Assembly: GCA_902373525.1 (NCBI GenBank)
Contig: CABKMN010000017.1
Coordinates: 1-42,137, forward strand
DNA: 42,137 nt
Reading direction: 5' to 3'
Source: an uncultured Bilophila sp.
GTDB taxonomy: Bacteria; Desulfobacterota; Desulfovibrionia; Desulfovibrionales; Desulfovibrionaceae
Both the position numbers and the translations under genes were made by a program. The notes under the pieces are model-generated. The model did no database searches, was not told the origin of the DNA, and worked only from the letters and a program-made list of their open reading frames with translations. Each line of letters starts with the position of its first letter. The stretch's first letter is position 1. Below, piece after piece: positions 30,816-39,355 of the stretch.

Positions 30816-30866
30816 AACGAACCGGTTCCGCATCCAGTATACTGGACACGGAACCGGTTCGTTTTT
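30816..30866. terminator. Large bidirectional terminator/cruciform
   Basis: AACGAACCGGTTCCG (30816-30830) pairs with CGGAACCGGTTCGTT (30849-30863), 15 perfect pairs, with TTTTT ending the + strand. The loop contains a second perfect palindrome CCAGTATACTGG (30833-30844). Serves the converging DedA and periplasmic-protein genes. Confidence 0.85.
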
Positions 30867-30910
30867 CAGGTAGTGTACGGGGGAGCCCCTTGCCGCCGGA
30901 GGCTTCGTTT

Positions 30911-31474
30911 CTACTGTCGGATGAATTTCAGCGAAGCGCAGGCCTTTTTAGTCTGGGCTTCGAACTTCGCGGCGTCCTTTTCGAGGAACATGGCGCTGAC
31001 CGTGGCGCCTTCGCCGCCGTTGGGGTAGTGCCGCGTGATGCTGACGAGTTCCGGGCGGTTGTCCTGTGCGGGGATGGTCATCTGTACGTCAAGGGCGCTG
31101 AGGCCGTTGTTTTCGACCCTGCCGCAGGTGGTTTCGACCTTGCCGAGGTGCTGCGCCGTGTTGCCGCTGAACTTCTTGCACAGTCCGGCGATCTGGTCGG
31201 CGTCCATCTTGGCGAATTCGGCTTGGGTGGTCGGATCGGAGCTCTTGAGGACGGTCAGTTTGGGAAAGCCCTTGTCCGGGCCCTGCGCGAGCAGCATGAT
31301 GTCGGGATTGCCCTGTGCGACCTCTAGCATGATGGCTTTGGGAAGCACCTGCCAGTTGTTGGGCAGCTCAATGGAAACATTGCCGGCTTTCTGGGTGACG
31401 TCGGCGGCCTGAGCCTGCGCGCAGAGCCCGAACGACAGGAGTCCGGCCAGAGCGAGAGCGAAAACGGAACGCAT
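30911..31474 (-). CDS. Small secreted periplasmic protein, unknown
   Basis: 187 residues with a clear signal peptide (RSVFALALAGLLSFGLCAQAQA, cleavage AQA-AD). The mature part (VSIELPNNWQVLP start, three later Cys in GLCKKF, TTCGRV and KKACASLKF) resembles small PsbP-like or DUF1795-like beta proteins, but this is only by general pattern. GAGGAGG precedes the ATG. Single-gene unit, probably exported via Sec. Function unknown. Confidence 0.8.
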   Translation of the reverse strand: MRSVFALALAGLLSFGLCAQAQAADVTQKAGNVSIELPNNWQVLPKAIMLEVAQGNPDIMLLAQGPDKGFPKLTVLKSSDPTTQAEFAKMDADQIAGLCKKFSGNTAQHLGKVETTCGRVENNGLSALDVQMTIPAQDNRPELVSITRHYPNGGEGATVSAMFLEKDAAKFEAQTKKACASLKFIRQ

Positions 31475-31899
31475 GTTTTTCCTCCTCTCATAACATGTGA
31501 TATTTACATATGTTAAAAGGCCTACGCGGGGGCCTATGAGATGTCAACGGCGTTAGCGATGGGAGCCGTGAGGATGTCGGTGTCCAGAGCGCGGGGCGCA
31601 TGCTGGCGGAACCGGTGAGCCGCCGGGCGGATGTTCGGCGCATCCGGGCGGTTCTCCGGGATGCTGGGGGAGCGGTGCGGAGATGGGAAGGGCGGATTCC
31701 GCCACTGAGCGCACGGGAAAGGCGTTCCGGTCGGAAAGGGACGGAAACAGGCGCATGGCGTTTTTTCTCGGCAGAGGCCGCCCTTGCCCGGGAAAGGGGG
31801 ATTTTTGCCTGAGCGTGCCGCGTCGGGGTGCAGGATAAAAAAATACCGGCATGGACAGTCCGGCACGGGGAGCTTATAGAGTGCTGTGGAGGTATGACC
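31475..31899. other. Intergenic region with no clear gene
   Basis: Between divergent genes. An A/T-rich patch (31495-31520, with CATATG and TTAACA) is the likely promoter area for the leftward periplasmic gene, but no convincing -35/-10 pair is visible. The remainder is GC-rich with only chance open frames. Confidence 0.5.
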
Positions 31900-32265
31900 A
31901 TGAACGAAAAACACAACGTATTCGCTGTTGACGAAAACGCGTATCCCCCGCTGGACGGGCCGGAACTGTTTGAAACGCTGGCGATGGGCGCGGGAAGCGT
32001 CCGCGTGGAACGCATCGTGTCCAACGGGCAGGTGACGCCCGAGGGCGAATGGTATGATCAGGATTTGGACGAATGGGTCGTGGTGCTCGAAGGGGAAGCC
32101 CGCCTGCGCTACATGAACGGCGATGAAGTCGGGCTGAAGCGCGGCGACACGCTGTTCCTGCCCAAACACAGGAAACACCGCGTGGTCTACACCAGCGCGC
32201 CGTGCATCTGGCTGGCCGTCCATGCGGATTCGCTGGCCCCGAAACCGGCGGTGTCCGCGGCCTGA
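31900..32265 (+). CDS. Cupin-domain protein
   Basis: 121 residues. Cupin motif 1 (WYDQDLDEWVVVLEGEARL) and motif 2 (LKRGDTLFLPKHRKHRVVYTS) are clear; the histidines and Glu/Asp of the metal site are partly present. GGAGG (31888-31892) fits ATG 31900 better than ATG 31894. Not related closely to the operon cupin at 213. It may be a small metal-binding enzyme or sensor; single-gene unit between unrelated genes. Confidence 0.85.
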   Translation: MNEKHNVFAVDENAYPPLDGPELFETLAMGAGSVRVERIVSNGQVTPEGEWYDQDLDEWVVVLEGEARLRYMNGDEVGLKRGDTLFLPKHRKHRVVYTSAPCIWLAVHADSLAPKPAVSAA

Positions 32266-32339
32266 GCCGTCCCGTCAACGCGCGGCAGGGGAATTCTTCG
32301 CTGGAAGGATTCCTTTTTTTGCGCCGTGCGTACGGCACG

Positions 32340-32370
32340 AAAAAAGGGTTTGCCGTGAAGCAAACCCTTG
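32340..32370 (-). terminator. Terminator of tRNA-Pro
   Basis: Minus strand AAGGGTTTGC-N6-GCAAACCCTT followed by a T-run (A7 on the + strand, 32340-32346), 10 bases after the tRNA-Pro 3' end. Confidence 0.85.
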
Positions 32371-32380
32371 AATCCTCAGT

Positions 32381-32457
32381 GGTCGGGATGGCGCGATTTG
32401 AACGCGCGGTCTCTGCGTCCCGAACGCAGCGCTCTACCAGACTGAGCCACATCCCGT
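32381..32457 (-). tRNA. tRNA-Pro (anticodon CGG)
   Basis: 77 nt on the minus strand with encoded CCA. Acceptor CGGGATG/CATCCCG, anticodon arm CTGCG-TTCGGGA-CGCAG with anticodon CGG reading CCG codons, T-arm with GTTCAAATC. Confidence 0.97.
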
Positions 32458-32466
32458 GAAGAAGCC

Positions 32467-32495
32467 CTTCTTAGCCCGAACCGGGACGGATGACA
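32467..32495 (-). promoter_or_regulatory. tRNA-Pro promoter
   Basis: Minus-strand TTGTCA (32495-32490), 17-bp spacer, TAAGAA (32472-32467), ten bases upstream of the tRNA 5' end. Confidence 0.65.
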
Positions 32496-32815
32496 AGCGT
32501 TTTTTTGCCCTTTCCGCGAAAAAGGCAGGGGTATAAGGTGATAAATTGTGTTGAAACAATGTGTTATCCTAAAAAGCGGCCTTGGGGATTTTCTTGACCC
32601 TTTGACCCGCCTCATGTAGAGGTTGCGTGAAAGAGAAGGTCTGGAGACTGTCTTCGGAAGTGCCGGAACAGGCGCCCCGGATGCGCCGGACAGGGGGCCT
32701 TTTCGCAACAGTCTGCAATACGGGCGGATCGATCGGGGCATTCGGAAGGGCGTTTTGCGGCGTCGTTTTCGGAAGCCGTCGACCGCCGGTGAGAGAACGG
32801 AGGCAGTCGGAAAGC
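32496..32815 (+). other. Upstream region of potA
   Basis: 320 bp before the pot operon. ATTGT-N6-ACAAT (32545-32560) is a palindrome that could be a CRP/FNR-type operator; A/T-rich DNA around 32540-32575 is the likely promoter area. The frame of potA is open upstream of its ATG, but the residues there are Arg-rich and unlike ABC proteins. Confidence 0.4.
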
Positions 32816-33922
32816 ATGACCGGACAGGACAACATCATCGAATTGAGGGGCGTGGACAAATCTTTCGAGGACACTCGCGCGCTCGGCGGCATCGACTTGA
32901 GCATCAGCAACGGCGAGTTTCTGACCCTCCTTGGACCTTCCGGCTGCGGCAAGACGACCATCCTCAGAATCCTTTCGGGCTTTGAAACCCCGGATGCCGG
33001 GGAAGTGTTCATCGGCGGCCAGCGGATGAACGACGTTCCGCCCGAGCGTCGTCAGGTCAACACCGTTTTCCAGAATTACGCGCTGTTCCCGCACATGAGC
33101 GTGCGCGACAACGTGGCCTTCGGGCTCAGGATGCAGTCCTGTCCCAAGGGCGAAATCGACGGGCGGGTCATGGAAGCCCTGCGGATGGTGCATCTGGAGC
33201 AGTATGCGGACCGTCGTCCGCATCAGCTTTCCGGCGGACAGCAGCAGCGCGTCGCCATCGCCCGCGCCGTAGTCAACAAGCCGCTGGTGCTGCTCCTCGA
33301 CGAGCCGTTCAGCGCCCTCGACTACAAGCTCCGCCGGGCCATGCAGCTTGAAATCAAGCGCCTCCAGCGCCGTCTCGGCATCACCTTCGTCTTCGTGACC
33401 CACGATCAGGAAGAGGCGTTCGCCATGTCCGACCGCGTGGTGGTCATGAATCAGGGACGCATCGAGCAGACCGGCACCCCGCAGGAAATCTACGAGGAGC
33501 CCGCCAATCTCTATGTGGCCCGCTTCGTGGGCGAGATCAACATCCTGCCCGCCAGAATCATGTCCGTGCCCGCCGACGGCATGTACATCGCGGACATCAG
33601 CGGGCGGCGGTTCACCCTGCGCACCACGCGGGCGTTCGCGGCGGGCGACCGGGTCAACGTGCTGCTCCGTCCCGAGGACATCCGGGTCTACGCCCACGAC
33701 GACGAACAGCCCGAGGGGCCGTATCTGACCGGGCGCATTGAGGAAACCGTCTACAAGGGCGCGACCGTGGACATTTCCATCGCCCTCGACAACGGCGAAA
33801 CCCTTTCCGTCGCCGAGTTCTTCAACGAGGACGACGCGGAAATCAGCTACAACCGGGGCGAGCGCGTTGCCGTGACCTGGGTGGACGGCTGGGAAGTGGT
33901 GTTGCCGTATGAAGCAGACTAG
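32816..33922 (+). CDS. potA: Spermidine/putrescine ABC transporter ATPase (PotA)
   Basis: 368 residues. Walker A GPSGCGKT, Q-loop in VFQNYALFPHM, signature LSGGQQQR, Walker B LLLDEPFSALD and switch His in VFVTHDQEEA are all intact; a C-terminal TOBE-type domain (about 245-368, LRPEDIRVY) matches PotA. It hydrolyses ATP to drive polyamine import through PotB-PotC. ATG 32816 begins at the usual PotA N terminus; GGAAAG just upstream is the probable site, with GGAGG a few bases further. The 3' end overlaps potB by 14 bases. Confidence 0.95.
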   Translation: MTGQDNIIELRGVDKSFEDTRALGGIDLSISNGEFLTLLGPSGCGKTTILRILSGFETPDAGEVFIGGQRMNDVPPERRQVNTVFQNYALFPHMSVRDNVAFGLRMQSCPKGEIDGRVMEALRMVHLEQYADRRPHQLSGGQQQRVAIARAVVNKPLVLLLDEPFSALDYKLRRAMQLEIKRLQRRLGITFVFVTHDQEEAFAMSDRVVVMNQGRIEQTGTPQEIYEEPANLYVARFVGEINILPARIMSVPADGMYIADISGRRFTLRTTRAFAAGDRVNVLLRPEDIRVYAHDDEQPEGPYLTGRIEETVYKGATVDISIALDNGETLSVAEFFNEDDAEISYNRGERVAVTWVDGWEVVLPYEAD

Positions 33923-34775
33923 AGCCTTTTTCAACCGCTTTTCCATCGGCGTCACCGCGTTGTGGCTGTGCCTGTTCGCGCTGTTGCCGAACATCGGCCT
34001 GCTGGTGGTGACCGTGCTGACGCGCGGGGAACAGGATTTCGTGCTCCCGCAGTTCACGCTGGACAACTATCTGCGCCTCTTGGACCCCACCTTCCTGAAA
34101 ATCCTCTGGGAATCGCTGTGGCTGGCCTTCTTGAGCACGCTGGCCTGCCTGCTGGTGGGCTATCCGTTCGCCTACCGCATCGCGCGGGCGGGCGCGAAAT
34201 GGAAGCCGTGGCTGCTCCTGCTGGTCATCATTCCGTTCTGGACGAACTCGCTCATCCGCACCTACGCCCTCATCCTGATCCTCAAGGCCAACGGCCTGAT
34301 CAGCACGCTGCTGGTCTGGCTCGGGATTACGGACAGGCCGATCTCGCTCATGTACGGCGATTTCGCGGTGTTCATGGGCATCCTGTATACGTTCCTGCCG
34401 TTCATGGTGCTGCCGCTGTACGCCTCCATCGAGAAGCTGGACAGCCGCCTTCTGGACGCGGCGCGCGACCTCGGGGCCAGCGGGTTCCAGTCGTTCTGGC
34501 ACGTGACCCTGCCGCTGACCCTGCCGGGCATCATCGCGGGTTCCATGCTGGTGTTCCTGCCGTCGCTCGGGGCGTTTTACATCCCCGAAATCCTCGGCGG
34601 GGCCAAGAGCATGCTTATCGGGAACTTCATCAAGAACCAGTTCATGGTGGCCCGCGACTGGCCGCTGGGCGCGGCGGCGAGCACCATTCTGACCCTGCTG
34701 CTGGCCCTGCTCATCGTGGTGTACCGGATCGCCAACAGGAAGGTCGCCCGCGACCGCACGGACGAGGTGGCGTAA
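33909..34775 (+). CDS. potB: Spermidine/putrescine ABC transporter permease (PotB)
   Basis: 288 residues with six membrane helices; the ABC permease EAA-type loop is seen in LLDAARDLGASGFQSFWHVTLPLTLPGI. With PotC it forms the inner-membrane channel. It overlaps potA by 14 bases and ends 1 bp before potC, so all three are translationally coupled. Confidence 0.95.
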   Translation: MKQTRAFFNRFSIGVTALWLCLFALLPNIGLLVVTVLTRGEQDFVLPQFTLDNYLRLLDPTFLKILWESLWLAFLSTLACLLVGYPFAYRIARAGAKWKPWLLLLVIIPFWTNSLIRTYALILILKANGLISTLLVWLGITDRPISLMYGDFAVFMGILYTFLPFMVLPLYASIEKLDSRLLDAARDLGASGFQSFWHVTLPLTLPGIIAGSMLVFLPSLGAFYIPEILGGAKSMLIGNFIKNQFMVARDWPLGAAASTILTLLLALLIVVYRIANRKVARDRTDEVA

Positions 34776-34776
34776 C

Positions 34777-35550
34777 ATGATGCGGAAACTCGGCAATCTG
34801 TGGCTCTGGCTCGTCTATGCGTTCCTGTTTCTGCCCATTTTCGTGGTGATCGTCTATTCCTTCAACGCGGGGAAATACACGTCGGCGTGGAAGGGCTTCA
34901 CGCTCAAGTGGTACGGTCAGCTTTTCGGCAACGCGGCGCTCATCGACGCGGTGGTGAACACGCTTTCGGTGGCCGCGCTGGCGGCTTCGCTGGCGACGCT
35001 GCTTGGGGTGCTCGCGGCCCTGTGCCTCAAACGGACGGATTTCCCGGGCCGCCAGCTCCTGCACGCCTCCCTGTACGTCCTCACGGTATCGCCGGAGATG
35101 GTCATGGGCATTTCGCTGCTGATTTTCTTCATCAGCGTGAAGCTGCCGCTCGGGTTCGTGTCCATGCTCGTCGCGCACACGACGCTCGGGCTGCCCTTCG
35201 TGGCCCTGACCGTGCTGGCGCGGCTGGCGGAGTTCGACGAGCATCTGGTGGAGGCGGCGCGCGACCTCGGCGCGACCGAGGCGCAGGCGTTCCGCTATGT
35301 GATCCTGCCGGTGATCATGCCCGCCGTGGTCGCGGGGTGGCTGCTGGCGTTCACGCTGTCGATGGACGACGTGCTGATCAGTTTCTTCGTCGCCGGGCCG
35401 ACCTTCGAGGTCCTGCCCCTGCGCATCTACTCGATGGTGCGTCTCGGCGTGAAGCCGGACATCAACGCGCTCTCCGCGATCATGTTCTGCGTCACCATCG
35501 CGCTCGTCGTCCTCGCCTTTTGCCTGTCGCGGCCCAAGAAAAAGGTTTAG
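34777..35550 (+). CDS. potC: Spermidine/putrescine ABC transporter permease (PotC)
   Basis: 257 residues, six membrane helices. The EAA loop VEAARDLGATEAQAFRYVILPVIMP and the SFDD-like MDDVLISFFVAGP block are typical of PotC. It starts one base after the potB stop (ATG 34777 or the adjacent 34780). A terminator-like hairpin follows before potD. Confidence 0.95.
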   Translation: MMRKLGNLWLWLVYAFLFLPIFVVIVYSFNAGKYTSAWKGFTLKWYGQLFGNAALIDAVVNTLSVAALAASLATLLGVLAALCLKRTDFPGRQLLHASLYVLTVSPEMVMGISLLIFFISVKLPLGFVSMLVAHTTLGLPFVALTVLARLAEFDEHLVEAARDLGATEAQAFRYVILPVIMPAVVAGWLLAFTLSMDDVLISFFVAGPTFEVLPLRIYSMVRLGVKPDINALSAIMFCVTIALVVLAFCLSRPKKKV

Positions 35551-35565
35551 GAAAGGCACGGGGGA

Positions 35566-35592
35566 GGGCGCTTTTTCAAAAAGCTCCCTTTT
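35566..35592 (+). terminator. Terminator-like hairpin after potC
   Basis: GGGCGCTTTTT and AAAAAGCTCCC pair with one mismatch and end in TTTT (35589-35592). It may reduce read-through into potD or mark the potABC mRNA end. Confidence 0.6.
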
Positions 35593-35791
35593 CCGGCCCC
35601 CCCGCAAAAACGTTGACCGGTTGGGAGGTTGCGCGGCGGGAGTTCGGGAAACGTCTTGATGGAAAGGCCGCGTGACGGAAATTCCGCCGCGCGGCTGTTC
35701 TTTTTGCCCAAAGCGTCGTATCATATCGGAAACGGCCTCCTCGTCGCCCGTTCCTCAAAGACGAAAGTCTTCGGAGGGAGCGAGGGGCGCA

Positions 35792-35842
35792 GGGGAGGGG
35801 AGAGGGAAGCCCTTCTCCAGAAGGGTTCCCTCTCCCCTCCCC
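35792..35842. repeat. Long intergenic palindrome, type A
   Basis: GGGGAGGGGAGAGGGAA (35792-35808) pairs with TTCCCTCTCCCCTCCCC (35826-35842), and CCCTTCT/AGAAGGG close the tip: about 24 pairs. The 17-base core GCCCTTCTCCAGAAGGG is identical to that at 41897-41913. It lies 38 bp upstream of potD, inside the pot locus. Confidence 0.8.
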
Positions 35843-35880
35843 CACATTTCATACACCTTTCAATTTCATAAGGAACTCGC

Positions 35881-36918
35881 GTGAAAAAACTCCTCGTTGC
35901 GCTTGTCGCGCTGCTGATCGGCGCTTCTCCGGCTTTTGCGGACGAAGCGAAGGAACTGAACGTGTTCAGCTGGTCGGAATACATTCCTCAGGAGGTCGTC
36001 AACGGCTTTACGAAGGAGACAGGCATCAAGGTGGTGCTCTCCACCTACGAATCCAACGAGGCCATGTACGCGAAACTCAAGCTGCTCGGCGGCAAGGGGT
36101 ATGATCTGGTCATTCCTTCCGGCTACTTCGTGGAAGTGATGGCGCAGGACAACCTGCTCGCCACGCTCGACAAGAGCAGGATCGCGGGGCTCGACAACCT
36201 TGATCCCGCCTCCCTGAACCAGCCCTTCGACAAGGGCAACGCCCTGACCGTTCCCTACATGTGGGGCACGGTGGGGCTGCTCGTGAACAAGAAGGCCGTG
36301 GACGTCTCCGCCGTCAAGAGCTGGAAGGACCTCGCCCGTCCCGAATTCAAGGGCAAGGTGCTCCTCTCCGACGACCTGCGGGATACCTTCGGCGTGGCTC
36401 TGAAGGCCTGCGGCTATTCCATCAACAGCACCAATCCCGACGAGATCAAGGCCGCGTACGAGTGGCTCAAGGCCCTGAAGCCCGCCGTGCGCGTGTTCGA
36501 CGTGACCGCCACCAAGCAGGCCTTCATCAGCGAGGAAGTGGTCGCCGGGCTGGCGTGGAACGGCGACGCCTTCATCGCCATGCAGGAAAACCCGGACCTC
36601 GAATTCATCGTGCCCGAGGAAGGGCTGTTGATCTGGCTCGACAACTTCGCCATCCCCGCCGGAGCCGAGCACAAGGAGAACGCCTACAAGTTCATCAGCT
36701 ATCTGATGCGTCCCGAAGTCGCCAAGCTCTGCGTGGAGGAGTTCAACTATTCCACGCCGAACAAGGCCGCCGAGAAGATTCTTGAGCCGGAATACGCCGA
36801 GAGCAAGGTCATCATCCTTGATCCCAAGGAAGTCGCCGCCGGCGAAGTCACCACCAACGTGGGCAAGGCCCGCGAACTGTACGAAAAGTATTGGGAACAG
36901 CTCAAGGCCGGGGACTAG
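35881..36918 (+). CDS. potD: Spermidine/putrescine-binding periplasmic protein (PotD)
   Basis: 345 residues from GTG 35881, with signal peptide (KKLLVALVALLIGASPAFA-DE). The mature start ELNVFSWSEYIPQEVV and the YDLVIPSGYFVEVM, VPYMWGTVGLLVN and LDNFAIPAGAEHKENAYKFI blocks are standard PotD/PotF features. It binds polyamine in the periplasm for PotBC. AAGGA lies 7-8 bases before the start. It is separated from potC by 330 bp holding a terminator and a large palindrome, so it may have its own promoter for higher expression. Confidence 0.95.
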   Translation: MKKLLVALVALLIGASPAFADEAKELNVFSWSEYIPQEVVNGFTKETGIKVVLSTYESNEAMYAKLKLLGGKGYDLVIPSGYFVEVMAQDNLLATLDKSRIAGLDNLDPASLNQPFDKGNALTVPYMWGTVGLLVNKKAVDVSAVKSWKDLARPEFKGKVLLSDDLRDTFGVALKACGYSINSTNPDEIKAAYEWLKALKPAVRVFDVTATKQAFISEEVVAGLAWNGDAFIAMQENPDLEFIVPEEGLLIWLDNFAIPAGAEHKENAYKFISYLMRPEVAKLCVEEFNYSTPNKAAEKILEPEYAESKVIILDPKEVAAGEVTTNVGKARELYEKYWEQLKAGD

Positions 36919-36952
36919 TCCTGCGGATGTGGGCTGAACGGACGGGATGGGG

Positions 36953-36975
36953 GCCGTTCCCCGGAACGGTTCTCC
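36953..36975 (+). terminator. Weak terminator-like hairpin after potD
   Basis: CCGTTC-CCCG-GAACGG is followed by TTCTCCCC. It lies about 35 bp after the potD stop. Further on, CCGGCGTT-N5-AACGCCGG (37030-37050) is another perfect inverted repeat without a T-run. Confidence 0.4.
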
Positions 36976-37073
36976 CCTTTCCGGGGCTCCTCCTTCCCTT
37001 CAAGGCCGTTCGTGTCTTTTGCCCCTGAATCCGGCGTTCGCGAAACGCCGGACGGGGAAGAGGACGGTCGCAC

Positions 37074-37679
37074 ATGCGGGGACGTATGTTCGGAAAAAAC
37101 GGGCTGACGCGCGGACGCGACACGGCGCAGGAGCGGTATGCGGCGATCGGCAAGCTGGCGCTGGCGGCGTCGCTGCTCGGCGCGGTGCTGATCTGGCGGG
37201 CCGGGGCGTGGCTGTACGCTGACGTGCCGCTGGAGCATGCGGACGTCATCGTGGTGCTCGGCGGCGAATCGGGCCAGCGGGTCGTCGGCGCGGCGGAACT
37301 GTACCATCGGGGCGTGGCCCCGAGGGTGTTCGTGACCGGCTCCGGCGACGGCGGGCTCATCGCCCGGCGGCTGGAGATGGCGGGCGTGCCGGGCGTCGCG
37401 TTCGAAGCCGAATCGCGCAGCACCTACGAGAACGCCGTCATGACCCGGAAGGCGCTGGAAGCCTCGGCTCCGCGCTCCGTCATGCTGGTGACGAGCTGGT
37501 ACCACACCGGGCGCGCGCTCGCCGTGTTCCGGGAGGTCTGGCCGGGCGTGACCTTCGGCGTGCATCCCGTTCAGGCGGGGCGGACGTTCAACGGTCGTTT
37601 CCGCGTCTATGAAGCGGGCTATATCGTTTCCGAGTACGTCAAGAAACTCTGGTACCTGCTGCGCTACGGCATCGCCTGA
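37074..37679 (+). CDS. DUF218 (YdcF/SanA/ElyC-like) membrane protein
   Basis: 201 residues. One N-terminal membrane helix (about 25-45), then a DUF218 domain: HADVIVVLGGESGQRVVGAAELYHRGVAPRVFVTG, SRSTYENAVMTRKAL, and LVTSWYHTGRAL. Members such as ElyC and SanA influence envelope/peptidoglycan assembly under stress. ATG 37074 is chosen (GAGGAC upstream); ATG 37086 is an alternative. It precedes the MATE gene by 36 bp and may be co-transcribed with it. Confidence 0.9.
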   Translation: MRGRMFGKNGLTRGRDTAQERYAAIGKLALAASLLGAVLIWRAGAWLYADVPLEHADVIVVLGGESGQRVVGAAELYHRGVAPRVFVTGSGDGGLIARRLEMAGVPGVAFEAESRSTYENAVMTRKALEASAPRSVMLVTSWYHTGRALAVFREVWPGVTFGVHPVQAGRTFNGRFRVYEAGYIVSEYVKKLWYLLRYGIA

Positions 37680-37715
37680 GTTCCCTTTCCGATCCAAACG
37701 TTTTCAAGGAGCCGC

Positions 37716-39077
37716 ATGCACGGACTTGATCTCATGCTGCACGGGCCGATCGTGCGGACGTTTTTGCGGTACTGCATCCCGTGGACGCTGGCGATGCTGT
37801 TCCAGTCCTCGGCGGCGGTGGTGGACGGCTTTTTTGTGGGCCGATATGTGGGGGCCTTGCCGCTGGCGGCTCTGAGCCTCGTCATGCCGCTGTACTCGTT
37901 CTTTCTCGGCATCAGCGTCATGTTCGCCTCGGGCGGGGCCGTACGCGCCGGGAAGTACCTCGGGGAAGGCAGGCCGGAGGCGGCTTCCGCCGTCTTCACC
38001 AAGACCATCGTCGGGCTGGTCGCCGTCAGCTCGCTTGCGGCGGCGGGCATGCTGGCGTTCAGCCGGGAGCTGGTCGCCTTTCTCGGTGCGGAGGAGGCCC
38101 TGATCGTCCCCGCCGAAACCTACCTGCGCGGCCTGCTGCTGTTCGGGCCGATGATCCCCAGCGGGATGGCGCTCTCGTACTTCGTCCGCGTGGACGGCAA
38201 GCCCGCGTTGGCCTCGGGCGGCCTCATGCTGAGCGCGCTCATCAACATCGTTCTGGACGCCGTTTTCATTTCTCTGTTCGGCATGGGCGTGGAGGGCGCG
38301 GCCTACGCGACCGGCATCGCCTATACGATCTCCACGGGCATCCTGTGCCTGCACTTCTTCACGCGCGGGGCCAAATGCCGCTTCACCCGCAGGCTCGGGG
38401 CGTGGAAGGAAGTCGCGCTCGCCTGCTGGAACGGGGTTTCCGAGCTGATCAACGAAGCCTCCATCGGGCTGGTGATCATGTTCATCAACTGGATTCTGCT
38501 GGCCCGCGTCGGCTCCTACGGCGTGGCGGCGTTCACCATCATCAACTACGCGGCGTGGTTCGGCTCCTCCGTCGCCTACGCCATCAGCGACTCCCTGTCC
38601 CCGCTGGTGAGCGCGAACTTCGGGGCCCGGAACTTCGTCCGCGTCCGGCGGTTCCTCGCGCTGGCCCTGTGCCTTGTGTTCGGCAACGGGCTGGTGCTGT
38701 TCGGCGCGTTCGCCCTGTATCCCGAACTGCTGTTGGAAATCTTTTTGCCCGGTGAGGGCAAGGTCGTGACGGTGACGCTGGAGTTCATCGACTGGTTCAA
38801 GCCCGCGTTCCTGTTCAGCGGGGCGAACATGGCGCTGGCGAGCTTCTTTACCGCGCTGCACATGGCGGGGGCTTCCGCCGTGGTGGCGTCCCTGCGGAGC
38901 CTGCTGTTCCCCATCGGGTTTCTGTGGCTGCTGCCCCGGCTGTTCGGCAACGTGGGCGTCTACGCGGCGATCCCCCTTGCGGAGCTGTGTACGCTGTTCG
39001 TGGCCACCGCGATTTTCGCGATGAGCCGGGAGCGGTTTTCCGGGAGCGCGCGCCGCCGTTCCGGGCGTGCGGCCTGA
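37716..39077 (+). CDS. MATE-family efflux transporter
   Basis: 453 residues, twelve membrane helices in two MatE repeats. VDGFFVGRYVGALPLAALSLVMP near the start and FASGGAVRAGKYLGEG are conserved MATE features; the second repeat starts near ACWNGVSELINEASIGLVIMF. It exports cationic drugs or metabolites by ion antiport in the inner membrane. AAGGAG precedes the ATG by 5-6 bases. Ends in a basic tail (RERFSGSARRRSGRAA). Confidence 0.93.
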   Translation: MHGLDLMLHGPIVRTFLRYCIPWTLAMLFQSSAAVVDGFFVGRYVGALPLAALSLVMPLYSFFLGISVMFASGGAVRAGKYLGEGRPEAASAVFTKTIVGLVAVSSLAAAGMLAFSRELVAFLGAEEALIVPAETYLRGLLLFGPMIPSGMALSYFVRVDGKPALASGGLMLSALINIVLDAVFISLFGMGVEGAAYATGIAYTISTGILCLHFFTRGAKCRFTRRLGAWKEVALACWNGVSELINEASIGLVIMFINWILLARVGSYGVAAFTIINYAAWFGSSVAYAISDSLSPLVSANFGARNFVRVRRFLALALCLVFGNGLVLFGAFALYPELLLEIFLPGEGKVVTVTLEFIDWFKPAFLFSGANMALASFFTALHMAGASAVVASLRSLLFPIGFLWLLPRLFGNVGVYAAIPLAELCTLFVATAIFAMSRERFSGSARRRSGRAA

Positions 39078-39217
39078 GCCGGGCGGAACCCGCGGATGTT
39101 CGGATTCCCTCCGGCGGCGCGGGCAAGGCATCCCCTTTCCTCATTGGAATGATTGACATTCGTCTTCTTCAATGTGTTACGAAAAAAGAAAAAGTGTCAC
39201 GTTTCCTCCTGTTTTGA

Positions 39218-39246
39218 TTGACACAATTCCCCGCTCTGTATATTAC
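39218..39246 (+). promoter_or_regulatory. Promoter of hysBA hydrogenase operon
   Basis: TTGACA (39218-39223), 17-bp spacer, TATTAC (39241-39246), 110 bp before hysB. A second TTGACA lies at about 39153 and TATAAT at 39251, so alternative starts are possible. Confidence 0.6.
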
Positions 39247-39355
39247 CATTATAATCTCTTGCTGCGGACCGCGATCCGTCCGTCCTCGGAGCGCCGCCTC
39301 GCCGCATCTTGCTATCCGTATTGTATAATAACATGCCTTTATCAAGGAGGCAGGA

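Noticed and set aside
30816..30866. Insertion-sequence end or att site suggested by the nested palindromes
   Set aside because: Perfect stem plus T-run between two converging genes is explained by a bidirectional terminator; no transposase or target duplication is present.
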